Shown: one piece after another, positions 1-10,347 of the stretch | How the letters are laid out: each line of letters begins with the position of its first letter | How positions within the stretch are numbered: the first letter of the stretch is position 1 | Source of the DNA: Raphanus sativus | Taxonomy: Eukaryota > Streptophyta > Magnoliopsida > Brassicales > Brassicaceae | Length of the DNA stretch: 64,000 nucleotides | Direction: 5' to 3' | Assembly: GCF_000801105.2 (NCBI RefSeq) | Contig: NC_079515.1 | Coordinates: 18,561,407-18,625,406 of the forward strand | Notes under the pieces: generated by a model | What the model saw: only the letters and a program-made list of their open reading frames with translations | Database searches by the model: none | What the model was told of the DNA's origin: nothing | Program-made: the position numbers and the translations under genes

Positions 1-241
1 GCAACTCATGCATACATGGATCCATTCTCATCATTCTACCCTTTTCCTAAGTGATTACAAGTTCTACCCCCATTCACTTCATTCCACAACCCAAGTAGCA
101 ACTCATTTTCATGTCTAACCCAATGAACAAATTTCTCATTTTCATTTCTTTTTACTTAGCCAACAAGGGACAATCTTTGCTCAATGCTTAGCTCTTACTT
201 CTCTTTTCCCTTCCCCACTATCTTACTGATTCTTCTTATCA

Positions 242-285
<44 letters not shown>

Positions 286-1411
286 AGGGGGAAGGAGTCA
301 AAGACCACAATCTAGAGCTTTCTTTTCTTTTTATTCTAAGGTCCCTAAGGCTTTTCTTATCAATCTACACTCTTTTGTTCATCTTTCTCAACTTTCTCAC
401 TATCCAAACCCAAGATACAAGCTTATAAAGGACATAAACCCAACCATCATCCTAGAAGCTAGCTCAAATCATGATCCTATGCTAGCAAGAGATGAGAACA
501 AATCCATGTCGCCTCCAATACTCTCAAGATTTTGCACATGACAAGCTATCAGAAAAGGCCTCACTCATGCAAATCAATGTTGGCTTCAAAGAAAGGTAAG
601 GATTCAAGGGTGAGGGAGTACCATTTGGGTTAACAAAGAGTGGTACAATGGAAAAAGATAACCCAAATGTGTATGAGAACCATGATCAAGTATGCAAATG
701 CCCATAAGTGAGAGAAATTAAGTTCATTTAAGCCTAAGTTCAGTTCGGAGCTGGTTTTCAGAACAATGTCAATGACAAGCAAGCATACAAGTTTCAAGAA
801 GAGTTTTCAAGGCACGAAGCATGCAAGGCTTTCAAGAGATGCACAAGCTACTTGATATGCTTAACTAGGGTGTCAAATTCAGTGCAAACAAGTGTTCTTT
901 ACAAGGCATTATCAACAGCTGCTCCATATGCAAGTGAATGCAATCTATATGATCTAGACTCAATCCTAAGAATGCAAGTGATGCAACTACATGATTCTTT
1001 ATGCATTTTTCAAATTTTTTTTTTTAATTTTTATGGTTTTTTCTATGCATATATGAATGTACAATGCAATGCATGAGACTCACAATCAACAAAACAAACA
1101 TGATTAAATACTTGGTACCTCCCCCAAACTTAAATCACACAGTCTCTGTGTGAGTAAGAGAGAAGGAGATACCGAAAATATGATAAAGGCAATGGTATGT
1201 ACAAAGAAGGGTTGGAGTGATACCTCAAGTGGAGAGTGAAGTGTGGTAATGGGTGTCTAGAGCTTGAGCTTTGAGCTGGCCTTAAACTTCTGCCACACTT
1301 ATTGAAAACATAAAGAAATGAAATAGCAAATTTATATACAAGGATAACCATGGGAATTCCTCCCAAGTGAGCTTGTTTTGAGTCACTAGCTTGACTACCT
1401 TTTCTCTTGTA
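1..1411 (-). other. Non-coding 3' part of the retrotransposon, polypurine tract candidates
   Basis: No coding motif found on either strand. The minus strand has a purine run reading AGTTTGGGGGAGG at 1119-1131, a motif often seen near the 3' end of such elements, and a longer polypurine stretch (complement of 241-286) ending in CCCCCT. Either could prime plus-strand synthesis. The 3' LTR is not identifiable in view. Confidence 0.4.
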
Positions 1412-2371
1412 CTAGTGAGAAGGAGGATCCTTCCCACCTTCAAGAGTGATGGTGAGGACCTGAGAGAGGAGCTCTTGGAGCTTGATGGGGTCGTTTTGAA
1501 GCTGAGGAGTGATGATGGCCCTTGCACTTGAGAATGGCTTGGACCTGCCTTTGCACTTGATCTTGTACTCAATGGCTCCATCCTTGAGCTTCATTGGGTG
1601 GAGAGTGAGAGTGTGAGGAGTCTTATCAAGAGGTGGAGAATGAGTTTCTTTCACTATCTTCTTCATGTCATGAGCAGCCTTTGTGGCTCTACTCACCTCC
1701 TTTTTAGCACTTTCCAAGTGCTCAACACATAGCTCTCGAGAAGACTCTCCAATAAGACCTTCTTCCTTACAAACAACAACTTCAGCTTGGGTATTCTCAA
1801 TGGATGGTTCTTCACAAGTGATTGTTCCACAATACCCAACATCCATTGAAGACTGAATTGGGTAGGAGACAGCTTTGTTCACATTGAGGAGTGTGACCTT
1901 CTTGTTTGGGAAGTCAATGCAAGCTCCAACTGTTGTGAGAAATGGAGTGCCAAGGATCAAAGGAACTCTCTTCTCAATTGCCATCTTCAGAACAGTGAGG
2001 TCTATAGGAATTGTGCATGCTCCAATCTTCAAAGGAAAGTCTTTGATGAGGCCAATGGGGGTTGTAGAAGATGAATCCCCAAACATGAGAGAAGATGTGT
2101 TTGGCTCCATGCTCTCAATACCAAGACTTTTCACCATTTCCAAGGAGATCACATTCACACTTGCACCAGAATCAACCAACGCATCATTCATAGTGATCTT
2201 ACCAAGAGAGCAAGACAATGTGAATTTCCCTTGAGACTCTAGCTTAGGGAGGGACTGTGGAGGGACTGGTGGATCAATCTTCAAAATGGAGATGTCCAAA
2301 AGCTCTGCCACTTCTGCTTGGTGGTCTAGAATGTCCTTGATGAGCATCATTTGGACATGAGCTTCACGCAT
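1412..2371 (-). CDS. Retropepsin-like aspartic protease, pol remnant
   Basis: A frame of 319 residues in phase with gag, separated from it by one TAA and three codons. The aspartic-protease active site is visible as ALVDSGASVNVIS, with DSG at residues 67-69, followed by a second conserved block ending in PLILGTPFLTTVGA near residue 140. This protease would cleave the Gag polyprotein. The rest is Lys/Glu-rich and stops after KDPPSH with no reverse transcriptase. The stretch from about residue 200 to the end has no motif I recognise. Expression would need stop-codon read-through or internal initiation. Confidence 0.8.
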   Translation of the reverse strand: MREAHVQMMLIKDILDHQAEVAELLDISILKIDPPVPPQSLPKLESQGKFTLSCSLGKITMNDALVDSGASVNVISLEMVKSLGIESMEPNTSSLMFGDSSSTTPIGLIKDFPLKIGACTIPIDLTVLKMAIEKRVPLILGTPFLTTVGACIDFPNKKVTLLNVNKAVSYPIQSSMDVGYCGTITCEEPSIENTQAEVVVCKEEGLIGESSRELCVEHLESAKKEVSRATKAAHDMKKIVKETHSPPLDKTPHTLTLHPMKLKDGAIEYKIKCKGRSKPFSSARAIITPQLQNDPIKLQELLSQVLTITLEGGKDPPSH

Positions 2372-2380
2372 ACCAGAAAT

Positions 2381-4306
2381 TTATGGGAGCCTGACCCCAA
2401 CATCACTAAGATCTTTCCTGAACTTGGAGATAACCTTCTTCTGAGCTTTGGTGAGGACCCTTTGTGGAAATGGGAGTGGGACCTCATATGGTGGTAGCTC
2501 AACCGCATGAGCTTCTTCCAGCTTGACCTCTTTCATCTTGTGGTCAGCTCTCCTCTCAACCGGTTTCTCAGCCCTAGGTTCAGCTCTATGCAGATTCGTT
2601 GCTTCAACCTTCCTTCCAGCTTGTACCTGAACCCTTTCCATAGCTTTATCCACCATTTGTGCTTCAGCTGTTGCTACAACCAATTTCTCAACTTTCCCAA
2701 GCTTAGTCCCAGACACTAGCTTCTCAATCTCATCTACCTCTTTCTCATAATCACTCAGCCCAATCTCTGAAAAAGTAGAAGAGATGATAACATTGCAAGA
2801 CTCTTTGGGATTCTTTTCTGGTTTTCCTGGTAGAGATCCCATTGAGCTCTTAGAAGATGATGGCATAGAGGCGACCTGACTCTCCAAAGCGTTGAAGCGA
2901 GATGCAAGTTGTAAGAACTTGTTGTTGAGGTCAGAGTAGTTCCCATCAATCTTTGTGTGGATGTTTTTGAACTCATAAACCATTGTCTTCTCATTTCTGG
3001 CTTGAAATTCCAAGAGTTTCTTGAACATAGAATCCACACTTGAATCTGAAGCTGGAGCTTGAGAAGAAATGCCTTGAGCTTGAGTAGACTGATTACTTTG
3101 GTTGCTGAAACTAGGAGGGTAGCTTTGCGTGGCCTGGTATCCTCCTTGCTGATTGTTGTAATGAGGTCTTTGCTGGTAGTTGTTTTGGTATTGAAAGTTT
3201 GGCTCTTTCCTATACCAGGTGCCATTAAAATTGATGAAGCACAGCTCCTCTTGGCTTTCTAATCCATCAACCTCCTTGATCCCTGCATGCTGCTTTTGTT
3301 TCTGGTCCCCAACAGAGTTCAACTGCCCTTGCTTAGCCTTCTTTTTGATAAGCATGTCTAGCTTATCTTGGAGAGACTTAATCTCCTTCTTTGTGTGCTG
3401 ATCATCACTTCTGTTGGCCCTGTCGTGCTCCCCACTGTAGACTGAGTCACTCTTCACCATGTTCTCAACTAGCTCCTCTGCATCCTCTTCAGTTCTGCCT
3501 AGGAAGAATCCATTGCTTGATGTGTCTAATGTGGCTCTATACTCAGGTAGAGCACCCCTGTAGAATGTGCTCAGCAAGCTTTCCTTTGTGAATCCATGGT
3601 GTGGACACTGAGACCAATAGCCCTTAAACCTCTCCCATGCTTCACTAAAGCTCTCAAGGTTCTTCTGCTGGAAGGTAGAGATTTCATTCCTTATCTTGGC
3701 TGTCCTGTAGGCAGAGAAGAAGTTCTCTAAGAATGCTCTCTTGCAATCATCCCAGGTAGTGATGGAATCACTTGGAAGAGTCTTCTCCCATTGGTGTGCT
3801 TTATCTCCCAAAAAAAAAGGGAACAACTTGAGCTTGAAGGCATCTTCAGAAACACCATTTATGTTGGACAAACTACAATATCTGTCAAACTTGTCCAAGT
3901 GATCATATGGATCTTCAGCAGTAAGGCCATGATACTTGTTGTTCTCTATGGTATTGAGCAGCCCTGACTTGATCTCAAAGTTGTTGTTCTCCACAGCTGG
4001 TGCTCTGATTCCCAACCTATGACCATAAATGTGAGGGCGATCATAGGTTCCAATGGCGCGAGCTTGGCGCTGTGGGTGTTGTGGTCGAAGGTTGGCAGCT
4101 CCTTGACCATTTCCCTCTTGGGCAGCTTCCAAGGGGATCTCTCCAGCCTGATTCAGGTTCTGATGATGAGCCATCTCAAAACCCAATCTGTCTAAATGAG
4201 CCTGTTGCTCCTCCTCTCTCCTTCTCCGTCTATTCTCTCTTTCCAAAGTTCTGATGTCTGATACTAATGGAGTGAGGTTTGTAGTCCCTCTACTTCTCAA
4301 GTTCAT
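2381..4306 (-). CDS. Retrotransposon Gag polyprotein
   Basis: The 641-residue frame begins MNLRSRGTTNLTPL about 115 bp inside the primer-binding site. An arginine/glutamate-rich N-terminus (about 20-45) precedes a typical retrotransposon gag domain (about residues 125-255, including a DHLDKFDRYC segment and QWEKTLP), which forms the capsid-like shell. A Gln/Asn-rich linker (about 370-420) and a Lys/Glu-rich C-terminus follow. I see no CCHC zinc knuckle. The frame ends at a TAA directly before, and in the same frame as, the protease frame, where Athila-type elements usually read on. The stop could be a mutation or a read-through point. Confidence 0.85.
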   Translation of the reverse strand: MNLRSRGTTNLTPLVSDIRTLERENRRRRREEEQQAHLDRLGFEMAHHQNLNQAGEIPLEAAQEGNGQGAANLRPQHPQRQARAIGTYDRPHIYGHRLGIRAPAVENNNFEIKSGLLNTIENNKYHGLTAEDPYDHLDKFDRYCSLSNINGVSEDAFKLKLFPFFLGDKAHQWEKTLPSDSITTWDDCKRAFLENFFSAYRTAKIRNEISTFQQKNLESFSEAWERFKGYWSQCPHHGFTKESLLSTFYRGALPEYRATLDTSSNGFFLGRTEEDAEELVENMVKSDSVYSGEHDRANRSDDQHTKKEIKSLQDKLDMLIKKKAKQGQLNSVGDQKQKQHAGIKEVDGLESQEELCFINFNGTWYRKEPNFQYQNNYQQRPHYNNQQGGYQATQSYPPSFSNQSNQSTQAQGISSQAPASDSSVDSMFKKLLEFQARNEKTMVYEFKNIHTKIDGNYSDLNNKFLQLASRFNALESQVASMPSSSKSSMGSLPGKPEKNPKESCNVIISSTFSEIGLSDYEKEVDEIEKLVSGTKLGKVEKLVVATAEAQMVDKAMERVQVQAGRKVEATNLHRAEPRAEKPVERRADHKMKEVKLEEAHAVELPPYEVPLPFPQRVLTKAQKKVISKFRKDLSDVGVRLP

Positions 4307-4421
4307 ACACCTGAAATGAAAAAGAAAGAGGAAAAAGCAGAGCCAATATCACAATAACAATAAAAATGACTTAGTCTCAAACAAATGACTAAATTCCAAT
4401 GTCAAAATCACAATAGAACTT

Positions 4422-4434
4422 GGCAACGGCGCCA
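4422..4434 (-). other. Primer-binding site, tRNA-Asp type
   Basis: The minus strand reads TGGCGCCGTTGCC, complementary to the 3' end of plant tRNA-Asp including its CCA. It lies 3 nt inside the inferred LTR end, which fixes element orientation and LTR edge. Confidence 0.8.
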
Positions 4435-4437
4435 ATT

Positions 4438-5909
4438 TGATAACAGAACTTTTCAGGTCCCTATCAAATGTTGTAGTGTAAAAGATTGTCGAACCAATCC
4501 TAAGTGATTCTAAAGCAAAGGGAATGCAAGACCATGCTTAATCTAAGTGCAATCAATAAGTGGAGTGAAGTGAACTAAGAACTAGAGTAGAAATGCAATA
4601 AAGAAATGATCTTTGTTTCTCAATATGAAGCAAGAGGACTCATGGGATTAGGGAATTGACATTGGGTGATCAAGTTTCAATCTAAAGGTGGCAGCTTTTC
4701 AATCAATCTATCAACCTTAAGCCTAGACACAATCCTAAACAAACTCTATCTCTAGATGAATGTTCATTTGCTAAGGTAACTCAAGCATCAAATCTCTTTG
4801 GTTGAATGTTACAAAAGCAATCATGGAGAACAAGTCTACTAGCCATCTTAACACCTTTAACAACAAATCTCTTTGGCAAAGTATGTTAAAAGCTTAGGAG
4901 AGTTGGTTCAGGCATTTCATCAAACACCTTGTGGGTGGGAAATGCCTAAAGCTCAACTTTTGAGAGGCCAACTCAAAAGATGCATTGAGAACACTCTACA
5001 AGCAAGGAACAACAGAGATCTATACTAAAACACCTTAGATCTAGCTTAATCACCCTTAGTCTCCCTAACCCATGAATCCAAAAGGAGTCTACTCACTAAT
5101 CTTCATGATTAACCTTAAACCCATGGTTGATTTAAGAGAAATCATGTTGAGAAGCAAGTTTAATCCAACAATCACAAAGAAATAAGAAGAAAAGAAACTA
5201 AAGATTCAATCTTTCTTCAAGGTTTCAATGTGTTCTTAAGAGAAAACAAGATAATCCCATCATTAGGGTCTAAAGAGTATTTATAGTAGCCTAAAAACGA
5301 GCTGGGTCGACCCAACAAACCTGGATTGACCCAAGATAATTTGGGTAAAAGTTGGTAAAAACAGATGTGAATATTTTTTCTAAGTGTCACAGCTGGTTTT
5401 TGACGCGTCCAATAAGCCGCTGGAGGTGCAAAAAGCCGCTGTGACATCACAGCTGGTTTTTGACGCGTCGTCACTTGGCCACTGCGAGAAGTCGAAGTTG
5501 GGCAGGGAGGTGTGTTTTTCTCCAGCGGTTTGGTGAAACCGCTGCACCAAAAGCCGCTCCAACACTTAGAATTTTCAGCAGAACTTCTGCACCGGCTTCT
5601 CGTCATGACGCCAGGCCGCTGGGTGACGCTAGGCCGCTGGGTGATGTGCATCGGCTTCCTGCAAGGTCAAAATACCGCTGCCTGTCACATGAAGCCGCTG
5701 GGACACTTAGTCATCACGCCATGAACTCGAAAAACACCAATCTTGCCTCCAATCCACCTCCAATTGCTCCAAAGTCACCATTTGGCATCTCCATCACCTG
5801 ATAAGAACAAATGCAATGCAATGCAAACTAAACAAGTCTAAATGCTATCCTAGATGATCAAAATGCATGATAAATGAATGGTAAAATCTATTAAAAACAC
5901 AAGATATCA
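4438..5909 (-). repeat. 5' LTR of the Ty3/gypsy element
   Basis: On the plus strand the segment starts TGATAAC and ends GATATCA, giving short inverted ends (TGATA/TATCA). Its inner end lies 3 nt from the primer-binding site. The length of about 1.47 kb fits Athila-like LTRs. It contains a GC-rich block (about 5390-5720) with many GCCGCT words and a 23-bp word starting tcacagctgg that occurs twice about 60 bp apart (near 5387 and 5447). The outer edge is inferred from the terminal motif only, because the partner LTR is not in view. Confidence 0.55.
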
Positions 5910-6677
5910 ATCCTCTCTCTGAATTCACCAACCCGTGATAACGTCTCTTTTGTATTCAATCCTACACCTAATGAGACAAGGAATGTAATCATTTTCCTAC
6001 AAATTAAGTTGTTTATAGTTTAGGAGTCGATCACTTTTGTTGGATGTTGGCTCATGTGTTCATCTTGATTCTTTTGTGTTACCTATGGTAATATGATTTC
6101 GGCAACAAATGATGCTGTCCATTGTCTTTTGTACAAGACGTGTTATATTTGCTAAGATCCTTCCACGAAGAGAGTAGCAACAAAAATTCAAATTCACCAA
6201 AAGTTTATCGCATCACTAAATATGTATCCACCATAATCATGTCCACACATTTTAATTATTATGTTATACAAGTTAGTGGTATATGTATGTGATTTGTCTA
6301 TTTGATTGGTTTCTAGTTGTTATACATTCACTATTTGCTCGTTTTGATTCTAAAAATGATATGTCCATATGATCTAATTCATGATAATTTTTCATACAAT
6401 TTTATCAATAATATTTTTTACATGATACTCAGGCTCGACAATCCAATATATGATGTCCATGATAATATATCCACACAACTTGAAAATTATTTTCTTATCC
6501 ACGGCAATTTGTCCACCGTAAATATATCCACATGATTTTTGTCCACCAAAAACATATATCCACCAATAGATTGTCCACAAAATTAGTGTTTCATTTATTG
6601 CAAACAACCAGAAACAAAGTTATGTTTGGTTTATTTTCTTAAACAAACAGATTTCTAGTTAACTTAAAGAAGGGGTA
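5910..6677. other. AT-rich spacer, no gene seen
   Basis: It contains repeated short TCCAC words around 6180-6580 but no credible coding sequence. Short frames here have no recognisable product. Confidence 0.6.
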
Positions 6678-7324
6678 TCTATCTTATTAAAACAGAAACA
6701 TTCTGTTGGACCTAACATTTATTTTGTAAGTTTTTAAATTAAATACACATTTATACTTTATAGTTAAACATACATTAAGTCACTAATGTTCCTTTCTTTA
6801 TACTACTATCCATGTTTCCAAACAATATACTTATTTCTTTATACTACTATCAATGTTTTCAAACAATATATTTTTTATACTACTATCAATGTTTCCAAAT
6901 AATACAATAATTAATCTTAGTTATTTTATATCTATCATTTTCTCTTTAAAATTTTGTAGAAACGTCATAATTTCATAAATTGCAAAATAGTGAACTTTAA
7001 AATTTCGATTATAAGATTACAAATTATGAAACTATTACAATTTAAATCCAATTAGATTACATATCGGTCATCCATCAGTTCAATCGGTTAGTCTCGGATT
7101 TTAGTGATTTTTTAATATGAATATTTTAAAAACATAAATTGAATTGTCAGATCTCCGGATTAACCGGTATAATCACAATCGGGTTGAATTTAAAAATACT
7201 GATTTAAATGCAAAAATATTTTAAATACACACTCTTTATAAATAACCAAAATATTTGTTAAATTATTAGTGAAATTTTTCATAGTAAAATATCCCGTGCT
7301 TCAAAAGCGCGGGTCAAAATCTAG
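6678..7324 (+). mobile_element. Non-autonomous Helitron
   Basis: The 5' end reads TCTATCTTATTAAAACAG after an A, and the 3' end reads CGCGGGTCAAAATCTAG before a T. A short hairpin (CCCGTGCTTCAAAAGCGCGGG) lies just upstream of the CTAG. These are the hallmarks of Brassicaceae Helitrons, which insert between A and T without target duplication. At 647 bp, AT-rich and without Rep/helicase sequence, it depends on a helper element. Confidence 0.85.
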
Positions 7325-7781
7325 TTTTTATCTTAAAAAGGGAAGACCGTACATATAAAGTGTGCTAAATACACAATTTGTCTTTGTGGATAAAGAAAAG
7401 ACAGAATGCGTCTTCCTACGTAACTCTCTCGAAATGTAAAATCATTTCTGCAAAAAAAAAAAAAAAATCATTTCTGCAGATAGGGCTCCTTTAAATGAGT
7501 CCGACGGCTAACAACTAATACATGCTATCTAAGCAATGGTTTTTATTCAATAAAGTTTGTTAATAATCAATAACATCACCATTAACTATCGATATAACTA
7601 CTTCAACAAATAAATTTTGTACAATCATTCTGTTGAGATTAATTTGATACATATTTACTTTTAAAAAAAATCGACAACAATCATTAGTTATACCTGAATT
7701 AAAGGGTAAAATTTTGAAGTACTAAAATTAGATTTGCGAATATTTTTATCTCTAAAAAACTGACTCCATCATTAATTCTAA
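7325..7781. other. AT-rich spacer between two Helitrons
   Basis: No gene. It holds one tail-only poly(A) insertion, annotated separately at 7453. Confidence 0.6.
7453..7464 (+). mobile_element. Tail-only retroposon scar (pure A-run)
   Basis: A run of A lies between two perfect copies of AAATCATTTCTGCA (7439-7452 and 7465-7478). This is the structure left when target-primed reverse transcription copies only the poly(A) tail. Confidence 0.6.
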
Positions 7782-9742
7782 CTAGATTTTGACCCGCGCT
7801 TCGAATGCGCGGGTATTATTTTTCATTTTTAAGAAATATATTATTTGTTTGTAATTATTGAATTTATTTATTTTAATAAAAAATTTCTTTATAATAAATT
7901 CGACACATAGAGTGTCTCTGGTAAACTATGTATTTCTCTAGTTTTGTTTTATTCGCACTTCAATCAATATATTTATTTGGCTTGTTGTTAAAATAAATGA
8001 TTATAGACTTTGATCTCTGCACCTCCGCTGATGTATATTTTAAAAAATATGATGATATTTGTTTTTCATGTAATTATTAAGGTTTGACAAAATGAATCTG
8101 AGGAACATAACTGATACCAATTCGTAAATATAGTACCAAACCTGAATATAAATTGATTAAATATTCGAATTATTCAAAATTTTGTTAGTTAGAGAACCGA
8201 ATTGGATCTGAACCGAAGTATTCGTGTATCTGAATTTATCTAAAAATAGATTTATATACTTATATATTAATTATTTTATATTTAATGTATATAAAACATC
8301 AAGAATGATACTTTTAAATTGGTTTAAAATACTTGAAAATATATATAGATAGTCAAAAACAAATACCTGAAATAGTTAAAGTATACTCAAATCACCAAAA
8401 ATACTTAAAATAATTATTGATTTCGTATCCAAAATTTTAAATCAAACCAATTGATATGCTAAGCTTAGGTATTCTGACATATGTTATTTAAATTATAAGT
8501 AATATATTACTTTACTTATAGATTTTGAGAAATTTTAAATATATAGTGATTTAAAACTTTAAAATAATTTAAATAGGTTATCCAAACTCAAACCAAACCC
8601 GCAAAGATCCGAATCAAACTCAAACAAAAATTTAGAAACATCCTAATAGGAATGAAATCTTTGACCTCGAAAACCCGAAACGCAAACCGATCAAAACCAA
8701 ACCCGTATGGATGTCTGAAAACCCATCCTTAGTCATTATTATATATCGTATAATTTCATCTTATAATTAATCGTATTTTATATGTACCATCATATAAGTA
8801 ATCATATAATTAAAAGTATTTAATACGTATCATCATATAAATAACTACATATATTATATTTTTAAAACTTTATGAAATACAAAAATCATAATTTGGGTTG
8901 GTATTTCAAATTGGGCTTTGTATTGTATTTTTCTTATATATATTGACAACATTCTTTTATAATGGATTTAATAACTTAAGCCCATTATTTTTTCTATTTA
9001 ATAGTACTATCTTTGTTTCCAAACAAATTTTTTTTTTTAAAAAGACTACAATCCATGTTTCCAAACACACCAAATATTTTTAATACTCTTATCCAAGTAT
9101 CCAAACACACCGAAATTGTACTTCAGTTTTAATAAGATAGATAGTGATTTAAAACTTTAAAAATAATTTAAATAGGTTATCCAAACTCAAACCAAACCCG
9201 CAAAGATCCGAATCAAACTCAAACAAAAATTTAGAAACATCCTAATAGGAATGAAATCTTTGACCTCGAAAACCCGAAACGCAAACCGATCAGAACCAAA
9301 CCCGTATGGATGTCTGAAAATCCATCCTTAATCATTATTATATATCGTATAATTTCATCATATAATTAATCGTATTTTATATGTACCATCATATAAGTAA
9401 TCATATAATTAAAATTATTTAATACGTATCATCATATAAATAATTACATATATTATATTTTTAAAACTTAATATGAAATACAAAAATCATAATTTGGGTT
9501 GGTATTTCAAATTGGACTTTGTATTGTATTTTTCTTATATATATTGATAACATTCTTTTATAATGGACTTAATAACTTAAACCCATTACTTTTTCTATTT
9601 AATAGTACTATCTTTGTTTCCAAACAAAATTTTTTTTTTTAAAAGACTACAATCCATGTTTCCAAACACACCAAATATTTTTAATACTCTTATCCAAGTA
9701 TCCAAACACATCGAAATTGTACTTCAGCTTTAATAAGATAGA
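7782..9742 (-). mobile_element. Non-autonomous Helitron with duplicated 5' end
   Basis: On the minus strand the 3' end reads CGCGGGTCAAAATCTAG followed by T, with a CCCGCGC/GCGCGGG hairpin. The outer 5' end (9742) reads TCTATCTTATTAAAGCTG and a second 5' end (9141) reads TCTATCTTATTAAAACTG. The interior is rich in CCGAA/ACCCGAA words common in Brassica intergenic repeats. No Rep/helicase sequence is visible. It points tail to tail at the Helitron ending at 7324. Confidence 0.8.
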
Positions 9743-9743
9743 T
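8545..9743. repeat. 600-bp tandem duplication inside the Helitron
   Basis: Copy 1 is 8545-9142 and copy 2 is 9143-9743, nearly identical apart from point changes and single-base indels. Each copy ends in the Helitron 5' terminus, so the duplicated unit is the terminal 600 bp of the element. Confidence 0.9.
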
Positions 9744-10337
9744 ATAATGTTAATCTATTTATTCATATTATTATTTAAAGTAAAAGGTTAGATTTGAGAA
9801 TATTTTATCCCCACCCATTGACTACCATCATTATTAATACAACTAAATTGTTATGAATATTGTATGATGTATATTATGGAATGTTCTAGATTTACATTTT
9901 TGTCAAGTCTACTTGTTCTCCAAGTTATACTTCTTCCCCAAGCTTCAATGAATCATGCATAACTCTTGAGCCAATTGTATGATCAACCTCAAACTGATGG
10001 AATTGAAAAGATAAATCAAAGATCTATCTTGTGAAAAAAATATGAGCGTAATCTCATTGTGGTATGTCTTCCATCAATAGCTAAACTTATGACGCATACA
10101 TGCAGTTCTGCATCTCAAATAGTTCCAAATAGTTCCAGAATCTTTAAAGTTGCCTAAAATTTACATGAACCTAAAAAGACTAAACGACTTCAAACATATA
10201 TGTGATGTTTGGTTGAGACTTAACTTAGGACTTTTTCTTTATTTATTATTAAAATACTAATCTTTACCAATCATTATGTACCTTTATTTCCAAAGTTAAA
10301 GCTTTGCTACCAGGCATAATCAAACAAGAACAAGACA
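9744..10337. other. Spacer without recognisable gene
   Basis: Moderately AT-rich unique-looking sequence. No reading frame, RNA gene or element end was recognised. Confidence 0.5.
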
Positions 10338-10347
10338 TATTTTGAAT

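Larger units (their letters stand above)
1..5909 (-). mobile_element. Ty3/gypsy-type LTR retrotransposon, gag-protease only, cut by window edge
   Basis: Read on the minus strand the order is LTR, primer-binding site, gag, aspartic protease, then about 1.4 kb without recognisable coding sequence up to the window edge. In an autonomous Ty3/gypsy element reverse transcriptase follows protease closely. None of its motifs is visible here, so the element looks like a non-autonomous derivative of the gag-carrying TR-GAG kind, or one with a deleted pol. The tRNA-Asp-type primer site, the long LTR and the gag sequence resemble Athila/Tat-lineage elements. The distal LTR and the target duplication lie outside the window, so completeness cannot be judged. 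Confidence 0.8.

Noticed and set aside
5217..5801. Open frames in the LTR as genes
   Set aside because: They fall in a GC-rich repeat block of the LTR, on both strands, without motifs.
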